A stretch of 64,000 nucleotides of DNA from CAZKWG01 sp964615375 (GTDB taxonomy: Bacteria; Myxococcota_A; UBA796; CAZKWG01). Numbering within the stretch: position 1 is the first letter of the stretch; every line of letters starts with the position of its first letter. This document shows positions 1-8,296 of this stretch, in pieces. The notes under the pieces are model-generated. The model had not been told where the DNA came from. It ran no database searches and worked only from the letters and a program-made list of their open reading frames with translations. Both the position numbers and the translations under genes were made by a program. The stretch spans positions 1-64,000 of the forward strand of contig CAZTOW010000050.1 in assembly GCA_964615375.1 (NCBI GenBank), read 5' to 3'.

Positions 1-1620
1 GACGACGAGGACGACGACTGCGACGGCTCCATCGACGAGGGCGCCGTCGACATGACGACCTGGTACAAAGACAACGACTCCGACAGCTACGGCGGCAGCA
101 CCAGCTCCACCGCATGCGACATGCCCTCCGGCTACACGGCCAGCTCCTCGGACTGCGACGACAGCAGCGCGAGCGTCTACCCCGGGGCCATGGAGGTCTG
201 CGAGGACGGGGTCGACCAGGACTGCGACGGCGAGGACGCGGGCTGCGCGCTCTCGGGCGACGTGGACCTGGCCCTCTCCGAGGCGAGGCTGATCGGCGAG
301 GAGAACTACGATTACGCCGCGGGCACCATCGCGTCGGCCGGTGACACGAACGGCGACAGCTACGACGACATCATCGTCGGCGCCTACGGCACGGGCAGCT
401 ACGTGGGCACCAGCTACGTAGTGCTGGGCCCCGTGTCCGGTGACCTCGATCTGTACCTCGCCGACGGCAAGCTGAGCGGCGAGTCGTCCAACGACTACTC
501 CGGGACCGTGGTGGCCCCGGGCGGGGACGTGGACGGCGACGGCTACGACGACGTGCTGGTCGGCGCCCGCGGCGAGGACTCGGCGGGCACAGCGGCCGGC
601 GCGGCCTACCTGATGAGCGGACCCATCGCCGGCAGCGTGGGCCTGTCCACCGCCGACGCGCGCCGCACCGGCACGAACACGAACGACAACGCCGGATTCG
701 CCCTCATCGGCGGGCTGGACATGGACCTGGACGGCTACGACGACCTGCTGCTGAGCGCCTACCAGGACGACTCGGGCGGCACCAGCGCCGGCTCGGTCTT
801 CGTGTGCATGGGCCCGGTCACGGGCAAGGCCAGCGTCAGCACCTGTGAGGGCGAGGTGGTGGGCGAGACCAGCAACGACTACGCCGGCTACAGCGTGGAC
901 ACCGCCGACGACGTGGACGGAGACGGCATCCCCGACTTCATCATCGGCGCCTACGGGCAGGACAGCGGGGCCAGCACGGCCGGCGCCGCCTACCTGGTGG
1001 TCGGCCCCGTCAGCGGCACCTTCGATCTGTCCTCGGCCGAGGCCCGGCGCACGGGCATCGTCACCAACGACGCCGCGGGCGGCGGCAGCGGCGGGCCGGG
1101 CAACGGCGTGGGCGGGCCGGGCGACGTGGACGGCGACGGCTACGCCGACCTGCTGGTGGGCGCCTTCAACTACGACGTGGGCACCGCGGGCAACGCGGGC
1201 GCGGCCTGGCTGCTGTACGGTCCGATCACGGGCAACGCGAGCCTGTCCACCGCCGACGCCGTCTTCCAGGGCGAGGTCTCCGACGACCGCGCCGGGGTGT
1301 CCGTCAGCGGCGCCTCCGACGTGGACTCGGACGGGCTGGCCGACTTCCTCATCGGCGCCTACCGCGAGGACACCGGCGGCGCCGACGCGGGCGGGGCCTA
1401 CCTCTTCGTCGGCGGGGCCTACAGCGGCACGTACTCGCTGTCCACGGCCGACGCGCTCTTCTACGGAGAGAACGCCGGGGACTACATCGGCTGGGACACC
1501 TCGCCGGGCGGCGACGTCAACGGCGACGGCTACGGCGACATGCTGTTTGGCGCCTGGAAGCAGGACGCCGGGGCCACCGACGGCGGCACCGGCTACCTCG
1601 TGCTGGGCGGCGTGATGTAG
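1..1620 (+). CDS. MopE-motif / FG-GAP repeat surface protein (5' partial)
   Basis: The reading frame is open from base 1, so the N-terminus and any signal peptide lie outside the window; 539 residues are visible. The first ~80 residues carry Asp-rich motifs of the Cu-binding MopE type (DCDG, DCDDSSASVYPGA, CEDGVDQDCDG). The rest is a run of FG-GAP/integrin-like blades, each with a calcium-loop motif (for example DVDGDGYDD, DVDSDGLAD, DVNGDGYGD) followed by 'hydrophobic-G-A' strands, which predicts a beta-propeller. Such proteins are normally exported; ligand and function are unknown. Similar architectures recur at 17482-21002. Confidence 0.85.
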   Translation, partial: DDEDDDCDGSIDEGAVDMTTWYKDNDSDSYGGSTSSTACDMPSGYTASSSDCDDSSASVYPGAMEVCEDGVDQDCDGEDAGCALSGDVDLALSEARLIGEENYDYAAGTIASAGDTNGDSYDDIIVGAYGTGSYVGTSYVVLGPVSGDLDLYLADGKLSGESSNDYSGTVVAPGGDVDGDGYDDVLVGARGEDSAGTAAGAAYLMSGPIAGSVGLSTADARRTGTNTNDNAGFALIGGLDMDLDGYDDLLLSAYQDDSGGTSAGSVFVCMGPVTGKASVSTCEGEVVGETSNDYAGYSVDTADDVDGDGIPDFIIGAYGQDSGASTAGAAYLVVGPVSGTFDLSSAEARRTGIVTNDAAGGGSGGPGNGVGGPGDVDGDGYADLLVGAFNYDVGTAGNAGAAWLLYGPITGNASLSTADAVFQGEVSDDRAGVSVSGASDVDSDGLADFLIGAYREDTGGADAGGAYLFVGGAYSGTYSLSTADALFYGENAGDYIGWDTSPGGDVNGDGYGDMLFGAWKQDAGATDGGTGYLVLGGVM

Positions 1621-1656
1621 GCGGCGGGTTACGCTACGGACTTCGTGGAGGTCCGT

Positions 1657-2373
1657 GTGCGACTGATCCTCGGCCTGATCGCGGGCGTCATCCTCGGCTT
1701 CCTGCTCGGCGGCGTGGAGCCCCGGCGCCTCCTGGCTGGAAAAGACAAGGAGATCGAGGATCTCCGAGCCCAGCTCGAGGAGGCGCAGAAGAAGGGCAAG
1801 GGCCGGAGCAGCTTCCTGCCCCTCCCCGATCTGCAGGTCGTGGAGGAGGCCCGCAGCGCACGCGACGCGGCCCGCGAGGAGGGCGAGCGCGCGTCGGACG
1901 AGGGCGTACAGATCCGCGTCGGCGACGAGCCCACGAACGCCGCGCCCCCCGCCCCACCGTCCAAGGAGGAGCAGATCAAGAGCTTCGACGTGGCGGTGGA
2001 CGCGCAGCGGGTCCGCGCGAAGCAGTCCCGCGCCGCGCTGCAGGAGAAGGCCGGTCTCTCCGACGAGGAGATGGCCGAGTTCGACGACATCGTCTCCCAG
2101 ATGAACGAGGAGCTGGCCATCTACGGCGAGGACGTGCTGGCCTGGGCCGAGGAGGAGCCGGAGACCCGCGACGCGCTGGGCGTCGCCCATGAGGTGACCG
2201 GCATCCTCTACGAGAGCCAGACGGCGCTGGAGGAGCTGGTGGGGGCCGAGGCCCTGGACGACGTGGACGAGCCGAGCCGCCAGATCTGGAACTACATCGA
2301 TCTGGAGACCTTCCGGCCGGCGGTGGAGGCCAGCCTGGAGGCCGATCCCTCGCTGGGTGGAGCCCGCCCGTGA
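1657..2373 (+). CDS. Membrane-anchored coiled-coil protein of unknown function
   Basis: A GTG at 1657 is chosen because GGAGG at 1647-1651 sits 5 nt upstream; the longer GTG start at 1645 would place that ribosome-binding site inside the gene. The N-terminus (RLILGLIAGVILGFLLGG) is one membrane helix. It is followed by a charged heptad-like segment (KDKEIEDLRAQLEEAQKK), an Ala/Pro-rich linker and a helical acidic C-terminal region. No known domain was recognised. Its stop overlaps the GTG of the ABC permease (GTGA), so it is probably co-transcribed with the exporter and may be an accessory subunit, which is inference. Confidence 0.75.
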   Translation: MRLILGLIAGVILGFLLGGVEPRRLLAGKDKEIEDLRAQLEEAQKKGKGRSSFLPLPDLQVVEEARSARDAAREEGERASDEGVQIRVGDEPTNAAPPAPPSKEEQIKSFDVAVDAQRVRAKQSRAALQEKAGLSDEEMAEFDDIVSQMNEELAIYGEDVLAWAEEEPETRDALGVAHEVTGILYESQTALEELVGAEALDDVDEPSRQIWNYIDLETFRPAVEASLEADPSLGGARP

Positions 2374-3275
2374 GGCGACTCGCCGACGCGCTGCTGGTCG
2401 CGGCCTTCGACCTCGGTGACTCCCTGCGCTCGCGCAAGGTGCTGGCGCTGTTCGTCCTCTACGTGGCGGGCGCGATGGCGACGGCGGCGGGCTTCCTGGC
2501 CATGCTGAAGGAGCTGGAGGGCACCCTGGCCGAGCAGCTCCAGGTGGCCTCCACCGACCGCCCCGGCGCCCTCTCCGAGGCGCTCATGCAGAGCGAGCAG
2601 CTCCACGAGATCCTGGGCGAGCTGACCGGGGATCCCAGCCTGGTGGACGCGCTGGTACAGATCCCCCTGCTCGCGCTCATCTACGCCTGGGCGGCGCTGA
2701 CCTTCGTGCCCGCGCTGGTGACGTTTACCTCCTGCGACGCCGTGGCCAGCGAGGTGGCCAGCGGTTCCTGCCGCTTCGCGCTGGCCCGCACGGACCGCCT
2801 CTCCTGGGCGCTGGGCAAGCTGCTGGGCCAGGGGGCGCTGCTGGGCGCCGGGATCCTGGGCGGCGCGCTGGGGGTGTGGGTGGTGGGCGCCTTCGGGATG
2901 GACGGCTTTCCCTATGTGGACGCCGGGCTCTGGCTCGGGCGCCTGGGGGTGCGGGCCTGGTGGAACGGGCTGCCCTACCTGGGGCTTGCTATTGCAGCTA
3001 GTTTAATGGTGCGCACGGCCAACGGCGCGCGGGCCCTCGCCCTCTTCGGGCTGGTGGCGGTGGGCGTGCTGGACTCGGCGCTGGTCAGCGACGACGTGCG
3101 CGCGCTCGGCCCGGTGGCCGTGGACACGCTGCGCCAGCTCATGCCCGGGGCCCACACGCTCACCCTCTGGCAGCCGCTCCTGCTGGACCGCCTGCCGGCG
3201 CTGGCGATGCAGCTCGCGCTCACGGGCGCCTTCTTCTCGGTCGGCTTCGCCGTCTTCCAGCGGAGGGACGCGTGA
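2370..3275 (+). CDS. ABC-2 type transporter permease
   Basis: A 301-aa hydrophobic protein with about six predicted membrane segments (for example VLALFVLYVAGAMATAAGF, ALIYAWAALTFVPALVTF, LALFGLVAVGVLDSALV). The motif region 'SGSCRFALARTDRLSWALGKLLG' is typical of ABC-2 permeases (the 'G T..L l.tP.sR...l.gK' signature just before a membrane helix). It starts with GTG inside the previous stop and overlaps the ATPase gene by 4 nt, so the two form a coupled exporter. The substrate cannot be inferred. The codons around 2985-3009 are strikingly A+T-rich for this gene. Confidence 0.85.
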   Translation: MRRLADALLVAAFDLGDSLRSRKVLALFVLYVAGAMATAAGFLAMLKELEGTLAEQLQVASTDRPGALSEALMQSEQLHEILGELTGDPSLVDALVQIPLLALIYAWAALTFVPALVTFTSCDAVASEVASGSCRFALARTDRLSWALGKLLGQGALLGAGILGGALGVWVVGAFGMDGFPYVDAGLWLGRLGVRAWWNGLPYLGLAIAASLMVRTANGARALALFGLVAVGVLDSALVSDDVRALGPVAVDTLRQLMPGAHTLTLWQPLLLDRLPALAMQLALTGAFFSVGFAVFQRRDA

Positions 3276-4207
3276 GCCGCCCCGCCCTGCGCCTGCGCGG
3301 CGTCACCAAGCGCTACGGCAAGAACACGGCCCTGGACGCCCTCGATCTGGAGGTCCCGGCGGGCGCGCTGTGCGGGCTCATCGGGCCGAACGGGGCGGGC
3401 AAGACCACGACCTTCGGCGTCACGGGCGGGCTGGTGCGCGCGGACGCGGGCGAGGTGGACCTGCTGAACGACGGCCCATTCGACGCGGAGCGCCACAAGG
3501 GTCGGCTGGGGCTGCTGCCCCAGGACTGCGAGCTGAACCCCTCCACCCCGGTGCGCCAGCTCCTGGTCTTCTACGCGCGCCTCCAGGGCATGGACCGCCG
3601 GCGCGCCGAGTACCAGGCGGACAAGGTGCTGGAGGCGGTGGACCTGAGCGACCGCGCCGGGGCCCGGATCCGCCAGCTCTCCCACGGGATGCGCCGCCGG
3701 GTGGCGGTGGCCCAGGCGCTGATCGGGGAGCCCGCGCTCGTGCTCCTGGACGAGCCCACCAGCGGGCTCGACCCCCACCTCGTCGTGCGCATGCGCGAGC
3801 TCTTCCTCGCCCAGAAGGGGCGTCGGACCCTGCTCATCTCCAGCCACCAGCTGGCCGAGCTGGAGGCGGTCTGCGACCACGTCATCTTCATGGAGAAGGG
3901 GCGGGTCGTCCGGGCCGGCACGCTGCACGAGGTGACCGGGCGCGGGACCGAGATCCGCCTGGTCCTGGCGCGGGCCGAGGCCGCCGCCCGCGCCGAGGCG
4001 GTGATCCGCGAGACCCTCCCCGACGCGACGACGCGGCTGAGCGGGGACTCGGTGCTGGTGGAGGCGCCCGCGGGCATGGACGCGCCCGCGCTGAACGCCG
4101 CCCTGCTGCCCGCGCTGGTGGCGGCGGGAGCGCCGATCCTCGAGGTGCGCAGCGGGCGCAGCCTCGAGGACCGCTACATGGAGGCGCGGGCCGAAGCCCA
4201 CGCCTGA
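3272..4207 (+). CDS. ABC transporter ATP-binding protein
   Basis: A 311-aa ABC ATPase that powers the adjacent ABC-2 permease. Walker A GPNGAGKTT lies at about residues 38-46, a Q-loop in LGLLPQD, a signature LSHGMRRRVAVAQAL (degenerate but in register), Walker B LVLLDEPTSGLD and the switch His in LISSHQ. The ~90-residue C-terminal extension after the NBD resembles the domain in ABC-2 export ATPases of the CcmA/NatA class. GTG start overlaps the permease stop by 4 nt. Gene order membrane protein-permease-ATPase suggests one transport operon. Confidence 0.95.
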   Translation: MSRPALRLRGVTKRYGKNTALDALDLEVPAGALCGLIGPNGAGKTTTFGVTGGLVRADAGEVDLLNDGPFDAERHKGRLGLLPQDCELNPSTPVRQLLVFYARLQGMDRRRAEYQADKVLEAVDLSDRAGARIRQLSHGMRRRVAVAQALIGEPALVLLDEPTSGLDPHLVVRMRELFLAQKGRRTLLISSHQLAELEAVCDHVIFMEKGRVVRAGTLHEVTGRGTEIRLVLARAEAAARAEAVIRETLPDATTRLSGDSVLVEAPAGMDAPALNAALLPALVAAGAPILEVRSGRSLEDRYMEARAEAHA

Positions 4208-4211
4208 GCCC

Positions 4212-5177
4212 TCACTTCCCGTAACGGTACGCCGAGAAGTAGGTGTCCATCCGACTGTCCTGCCCCGAGGTGAACTCGAACATGCAGGAGTCGTCGGTGT
4301 AGTCCATGTAGTTCTCGATGGGGTCCAGGCCCGTGCCGGAGCAGGTGTCGGCGCTGGCCGGGCAGCCGTAGTTGGCCGTGCGCTCCGCCGGGGTGTCGCT
4401 CACGCTGTCGCCGGTCTTGGAGCAGCCACCCTGGAAGGTGTGGTACAGGCCCATCCAGTGCCCGACCTCGTGCGTCGCCGTGTCACCCTCGTTGTAGGGC
4501 GAGGCCGAGCCGCCCGGCAGCGAGGAGTAGAGGAGGACCACGCCGTCGTCGGTCGGATCCGCGGAGTACCAGCTGGGGAAGGTCGCCCAACCCAGGAGAC
4601 CGCCGCCCGGGTTGCAGGTGTAGATGTTGAGGTCGTCCGCCGATCCCTGGCGGAGCGCCGTCTTCATCGCGGTCTCGTAGCTGGAGCTGTCGCAGCCGTT
4701 GAACCACGTCGAGTTGTCCGTGTAGTCCGTGCTCGCGAGGCTGAATGACCAGCCGGTGGCCGCGTAGGCGTCGTTGAGCACGGTCATCTGCTTGGAGATG
4801 TCGGTGCTGCTGAGCTGCCCTGTCGATCCGCTGTGGATGACGTGGAAGTAGACGTTGATGGTGCCGCCCGTCACCGAGGTGCCTCCACCACCGCCACCAC
4901 CACCGCCACCGGCGCCACCCTTCTGGCGCAGAAGCTCCTGAAGATCGAAGTCCATCGCCTCGATCTCATCGTTCGACAGGTGCGACGCGCAGCGCATCCC
5001 CTGATCGAGGAAGGCCTGCTGGTTCGCGTAGACGTTGCCCTCGATCACGAAGGGCCGTGAGTCCTGGAGCTCCGTGTCGATGCCCGCGTCGATGCCCGCG
5101 TCGACGCCGCCCTGCTCGACCGCGCAGGCGGACAGGGAGGCGGCGAGCAGGCTCAGGATCATGAACGAACGATTCAT
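4212..5177 (-). CDS. Secreted M43-type (pappalysin-like) zinc metalloprotease
   Basis: The ATG at 5177 has an AAGGAG site upstream and is followed by a signal peptide with lipobox-like end (LLAASLSAC), so a lipoprotein is possible. A Gly-only tract (~residues 88-100) separates an N-terminal propeptide-like region from the protease domain. The extended zinc motif HEVGHWMGLYHTF (HExxHxxGxxH) and a later Met-turn-like ENYMDYTDDSC place it in the metzincin M43 cytophagalysin/pappalysin group; Cys-rich segments (GCSKTGD, YGCPASADTC) suggest disulfides. Predicted extracellular protein degradation. Transcribed alone and convergent with the ABC genes 4 nt away. Confidence 0.9.
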   Translation of the reverse strand: MNRSFMILSLLAASLSACAVEQGGVDAGIDAGIDTELQDSRPFVIEGNVYANQQAFLDQGMRCASHLSNDEIEAMDFDLQELLRQKGGAGGGGGGGGGGTSVTGGTINVYFHVIHSGSTGQLSSTDISKQMTVLNDAYAATGWSFSLASTDYTDNSTWFNGCDSSSYETAMKTALRQGSADDLNIYTCNPGGGLLGWATFPSWYSADPTDDGVVLLYSSLPGGSASPYNEGDTATHEVGHWMGLYHTFQGGCSKTGDSVSDTPAERTANYGCPASADTCSGTGLDPIENYMDYTDDSCMFEFTSGQDSRMDTYFSAYRYGK

Positions 5178-5281
5178 GGGGGGACTCCTTCCTCGACGCG
5201 GGGTCGAGCGCTGGGGGTTGGGACGGACAGCCGCGAGAGGCATGTAGCGTGCCTCTCCGGGAGGGGCAAAGGGCCCCAACC

Positions 5282-5296
5282 AGAAATTGTCCGCAT
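5282..5296 (-). promoter_or_regulatory. Conserved upstream motif, copy 1
   Basis: Read on the minus strand, TGCGGACAATTTCT lies upstream of the M43 protease. The 10-mer GACAATTTCT and the adjoining TGC recur at 45313-45326 upstream of the lamin-tail lipoprotein gene, and the plus-strand first base of the 10-mer is exactly 105 nt beyond the A of the ATG in both cases. The function is inferred only from this shared position. Confidence 0.35.
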
Positions 5297-5303
5297 TGAA
5301 AGA

Positions 5304-5323
5304 GTGCCATTGGCGCCTGGCAC
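5304..5323. repeat. Small inverted repeat GTGCCA-N8-TGGCAC
   Basis: Perfect 6-bp arms GTGCCA (5304-5309) and TGGCAC (5318-5323) around an 8-nt loop that itself contains GGCGCC. It lies between the starts and ends of the M43 protease and SGNH genes. It could be a REP-like element, a protein-binding site or a hairpin in a transcript; no T-run follows, so an intrinsic terminator is less likely. Confidence 0.35.
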
Positions 5324-5349
5324 CCGCCTGCTCACACCCTCGAGAGGCC

Positions 5350-6573
5350 CTACCCAGGGCTCGCCGAGGACCGCCAGGTGTCGTACGCGCCCAACATGGC
5401 GTCCGACAGGTGCCCGCCCACCACCGCCAGCCCCGCGGGCGAGAGGTGGACGTAGTCGGTCCAGGCGAGCGGCGGGCTCATCGCCGCCCAGCGCAGGATG
5501 CTGCCGGAGCCGCCCATGGCGTCGAACGCGCTCCAGAAGGCGCAGCCGCTCTGCTCGGCCACGCGGCGCTGGGCGGAGACCATGCGGGGCATGGCGGGCT
5601 TGGCCCTGGGCGCCTCCCCCTCGACGAGCTCAGCCTGGTCGGGCGGCGCGATGACCAGGCAGGAAGCGTCGGGCGCGGCGCGGCGCAGGCGGTCCAGGGC
5701 GGCCTGGTAGATGGGCATGTACTTCGTGCCGTCCCCGTATTGGAGCACGGGGAAGCCCGCCTCGTTCCCGCCGATCTGGAGGACGACCAGATCCGGCTGG
5801 CGCTGGGCCATCTGCGTGGCCAGGTGATCCTCGGCAAAGGCCGAGAACGAGCGTGAGCCCGCCCCGATCACGCCCTGAGCCTCCCAGGTGGCGCCGGGCG
5901 CGCCGGTCTCCAGCACGGCGCCGTAGAGGGGCACCGGGCCGCCCTCGGCGCCCACGCGCAGCGCGCTGGTCCCCTCCGGGATCTCCACCTTCAGACGTCG
6001 ATCCTCGGTGGCCTCGGCCACGGCGGGCTCGCGGGCGATCTCGCGCTCCCCGGCCTTCGCCCACAGCGATCCGTAGCCCACGCCCGCCTGGTACCAGAGC
6101 TCCACCCGCTTCCAGCTGGTGGAGAGCCCCTTGCCCGGGGTCATCACCGAGCTGGCCCCGGGGAGCGCGATGCCCACGGTGCCGCCCAGCCCGTAGCGAC
6201 CGGACGCGCCGCCCATGAGGATGCTGCGCTCCTTCCAGGAGCCCGAGCGCTTGACGGAGACGTCGGCCCGCAGCACCCGCACGTCGTTGACCGCGGCGGA
6301 GACGAAGCCCGGCCCGGCGTCCCCGAAGCGCTCCTGCAGGCGCGCGCGCACGGTGCGGGCGAGGCCGTCGGCGGCGATGGTGCTGTCCCCGTAGTGCAGC
6401 GCGCGGGCCACCCCCTGCCCCTGCTCGGCGCGGCGGAGGGCCTGAAACCAGCGCTGGAGGCCGCGGTGCTCGGGGTCCACCATGGCCGTGGGCACACCCG
6501 CCTTGCCGCCCGCGTGCGCGGCGGCCACCAGAGCGAGCGTGAGGGAGAGCGCGGCGAGCAGGAAGCGGGGCAT
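5350..6573 (-). CDS. Exported SGNH/GDSL-family hydrolase
   Basis: ATG at 6573 with AGGAGC upstream; a longer start at 6597 would lose the ribosome site. Residues 1-22 are a signal peptide (LALVAAAHA). Block I is LHYGDSTIAADG with the catalytic Ser, block III is QIGGNEAG with the oxyanion Asn, and block V is DYVHLSPAG with the Asp-His pair, so the triad is complete. Length 407 aa; the middle part is beta-rich and may bind carbohydrate. The family removes acyl groups from polysaccharide, peptidoglycan or lipids; the substrate here is unknown. Divergent from the YHS gene 68 bp away. Confidence 0.88.
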   Translation of the reverse strand: MPRFLLAALSLTLALVAAAHAGGKAGVPTAMVDPEHRGLQRWFQALRRAEQGQGVARALHYGDSTIAADGLARTVRARLQERFGDAGPGFVSAAVNDVRVLRADVSVKRSGSWKERSILMGGASGRYGLGGTVGIALPGASSVMTPGKGLSTSWKRVELWYQAGVGYGSLWAKAGEREIAREPAVAEATEDRRLKVEIPEGTSALRVGAEGGPVPLYGAVLETGAPGATWEAQGVIGAGSRSFSAFAEDHLATQMAQRQPDLVVLQIGGNEAGFPVLQYGDGTKYMPIYQAALDRLRRAAPDASCLVIAPPDQAELVEGEAPRAKPAMPRMVSAQRRVAEQSGCAFWSAFDAMGGSGSILRWAAMSPPLAWTDYVHLSPAGLAVVGGHLSDAMLGAYDTWRSSASPG

Positions 6574-6641
6574 GCTAAGCTCCTGGGGGCCGAGCATAAC
6601 GCGCCCCTTCGGGTCTGGTCACGTCAAGAGTGAGGCTCCAC

Positions 6642-7091
6642 ATGACACGAGCACTCCCCGGCCTCGCGCTCCTCCTCGGGCTGGCCCTCCCCGGCTCCGC
6701 CCTGGCGCTGGACCCCATCAACAACAGCCTGATCGGCGACGTGGCCATCCACGGCTACGACCCGGTCGCCTACTTCACCGCGGGCAGGCCCACGGAGGGA
6801 AGCGAGGCGTTCACGTTCTCCTGGAGGGGCGCCGTCTGGCGCTTCGCCAGCGCCCAGAACCGCGACCTCTTCGCCAAGGACCCGAGCCGCTACGCCCCGC
6901 AGTACGGGGGCTACTGCGCCTACGCCGTCTCCCAGAACGACACGGCGGACATCGACCCGCGGGCCTGGAAGATCGTGAACAACAAGCTGTACTTGAACTA
7001 CGATCTGGACATCCAGAAGAAGTGGGAGGCGAACCGCGACGCTTTCATCGTCGCCGGCGACAAGAACTGGCCGGCGCTACTCGCGGACTGA
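6642..7091 (+). CDS. Periplasmic YHS-domain protein
   Basis: ATG at 6642 has GAGG 6 nt upstream, preferred over the in-frame GTG at 6630. A signal peptide (LALLLGLALPGSALA) precedes a single YHS domain: GYDPVAYFTAG, then FSWRGAVWRFAS, and GGYCAYAVSQ with its lone conserved Cys. YHS domains are associated with metal-handling proteins, but the metal and partner of this stand-alone exported form are not established. 149 aa, monocistronic; the next gene is convergent, 1 nt beyond the stop. Confidence 0.9.
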   Translation: MTRALPGLALLLGLALPGSALALDPINNSLIGDVAIHGYDPVAYFTAGRPTEGSEAFTFSWRGAVWRFASAQNRDLFAKDPSRYAPQYGGYCAYAVSQNDTADIDPRAWKIVNNKLYLNYDLDIQKKWEANRDAFIVAGDKNWPALLAD

Positions 7092-7092
7092 G

Positions 7093-7665
7093 TCAGGCCT
7101 CGGGCAGGCCCTCGTAGAGCGCGTCCACCGGGATCTCAACGCCCAGATCGTCGACCCGGAAGATCTCGCCGGGACCGGACTCCACCAGGCGCCAGGAGCC
7201 ATCCCCCTGCCGCGTGAAGAGCTCCACGCGCGGCGTGTCCTGGTTCACGAAGACGACGTGCCGAAGCGAGGGCACGCGCCGCATGTGGGCAAACTTCGCG
7301 CCCCGATCCCAGGCCTCGGTGCTCGCCGAGAGCACCTCCAGGACGAGGGTGGGGTTGGTGGCGGCGTTGCGGTCCTCGGGGTCGCGCTCCAGCGGCCCGC
7401 ACACGACAGAGAGATCGGGGTAGGTGGCCAGCCCTGTATCCAGAACTCTCAGCTTCAGGTCCGAGCTGTAGAGGTCGCAAGGGCGGCTCTGAAGTCCCAC
7501 CCAGAAGGCGCCTCCGAGGCGCGCGATGAGGGCGGCGTGTCGTGGCGTCCCCCCCGCCATCGCCCAGGCCTCACCCTGGTAGAATTCATGGCGCTGGTCC
7601 GTCTCCCGCTCCAGCGCCAGGTAGTCCTGGTAGCTCAGCTCCAGCTTTCGCGCGGGCTCGCCCAT
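7093..7665 (-). CDS. Uma2 / DUF820 family putative endonuclease
   Basis: A 190-aa protein with the Uma2 layout: N-terminal 'S.qdYLALE..TDQRHEFYQGE', then the PD-(D/E)xK-like core YPDLSVVCG and LVLEVLSAST, and the 'KFAHMRRVPSLRHVVFV' strand. Uma2 proteins have a restriction-endonuclease fold; their biological role is poorly known and many copies appear mobile. The ATG at 7665 follows GAGGTG; further upstream in-frame starts lack a site. No methylase or antitoxin gene is next to it. Confidence 0.85.
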   Translation of the reverse strand: MGEPARKLELSYQDYLALERETDQRHEFYQGEAWAMAGGTPRHAALIARLGGAFWVGLQSRPCDLYSSDLKLRVLDTGLATYPDLSVVCGPLERDPEDRNAATNPTLVLEVLSASTEAWDRGAKFAHMRRVPSLRHVVFVNQDTPRVELFTRQGDGSWRLVESGPGEIFRVDDLGVEIPVDALYEGLPEA

Positions 7666-7950
7666 GCTCACCTCAGCGCCTCTTCTACCACGGGGCCGCC
7701 TCGTGTGTCGAAAAGCGCCCGTCTCGGGGACCTTCGGGCGACGCCGTAGTCTTCTTTTCTCCATCCATACATAGTCCAATAAGTAAATAGAATATCTCCC
7801 GATCAAACCCGTTCACCCTTGCAGGGTTCCGATGTACAAAGCTACGGATCTCTCCCACAACCCGTATCCCCGCTCCCTGGATTCGGCGCGCTTTCGCGTT
7901 TCTCCTTCCCGTCGCCGATCTGCAAGCTCCAGCAGCTGGCGCGGAGACCC
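7666..7950. other. Divergent intergenic region with A+T-rich core
   Basis: This 285-bp spacer separates the divergent Uma2 and XRE genes. Bases about 7760-7800 are A+T-rich against the local background, which suggests promoters. ACCCT-TGC-AGGGT (7815-7827) is a small dyad that could be an XRE operator. A weak -35/-10 pair TTCACC-17-TACAAA overlaps it. No gene is seen here. Confidence 0.35.
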
Positions 7951-8292
7951 ATGCCCCCTCGTGACCTCGCCCCCCGTCTCGGCGCCGCCGTCGCCGCCCA
8001 CCGCCGCGCCCGCAAGCTGACCCAGGAGCGCCTCGCCGAGCTCGTCGGCGTCTCCACCGAGTGGATCTCGCAGGTCGAGCGCGGGGTCGGGCTCCCCTCC
8101 CTGGAGATGCTCGCCCGCATCGCCGAGCCCCTCGGCGTCCGTGGATCGGAGCTGGTCGCGGCCACCGAGGACGCCGGCCAGGGCCGCAGCTCTACCCAGC
8201 GCCTCCTGGCGGTGGCCCGCGAGCTGCCCGACGCCAGCGTGGAGGTGCTGATCGCCACGGCGAAGGCGCTGAAGGAACACCACAAGGGCTGA
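7951..8292 (+). CDS. XRE-family (Cro/CI-type) HTH transcriptional regulator
   Basis: A 113-aa protein with one HTH_XRE domain at about residues 8-65: LGAAVAAHRRARKLTQERLAELVGVSTEWISQVERG..LPSLEMLARIAEPL. The ATG at 7951 is preceded by GGAG; the domain begins directly after it, so longer frames are not needed. The C-terminal ~45 residues are helical and probably mediate dimerisation. Targets are unknown; it is divergent from Uma2 and may regulate the shared intergenic region. Confidence 0.88.
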   Translation: MPPRDLAPRLGAAVAAHRRARKLTQERLAELVGVSTEWISQVERGVGLPSLEMLARIAEPLGVRGSELVAATEDAGQGRSSTQRLLAVARELPDASVEVLIATAKALKEHHKG

Positions 8293-8296
8293 GCGC

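Noticed and set aside
5304..5323. GTGCCA/TGGCAC hairpin as intrinsic terminator
   Set aside because: No T-run follows in either direction.
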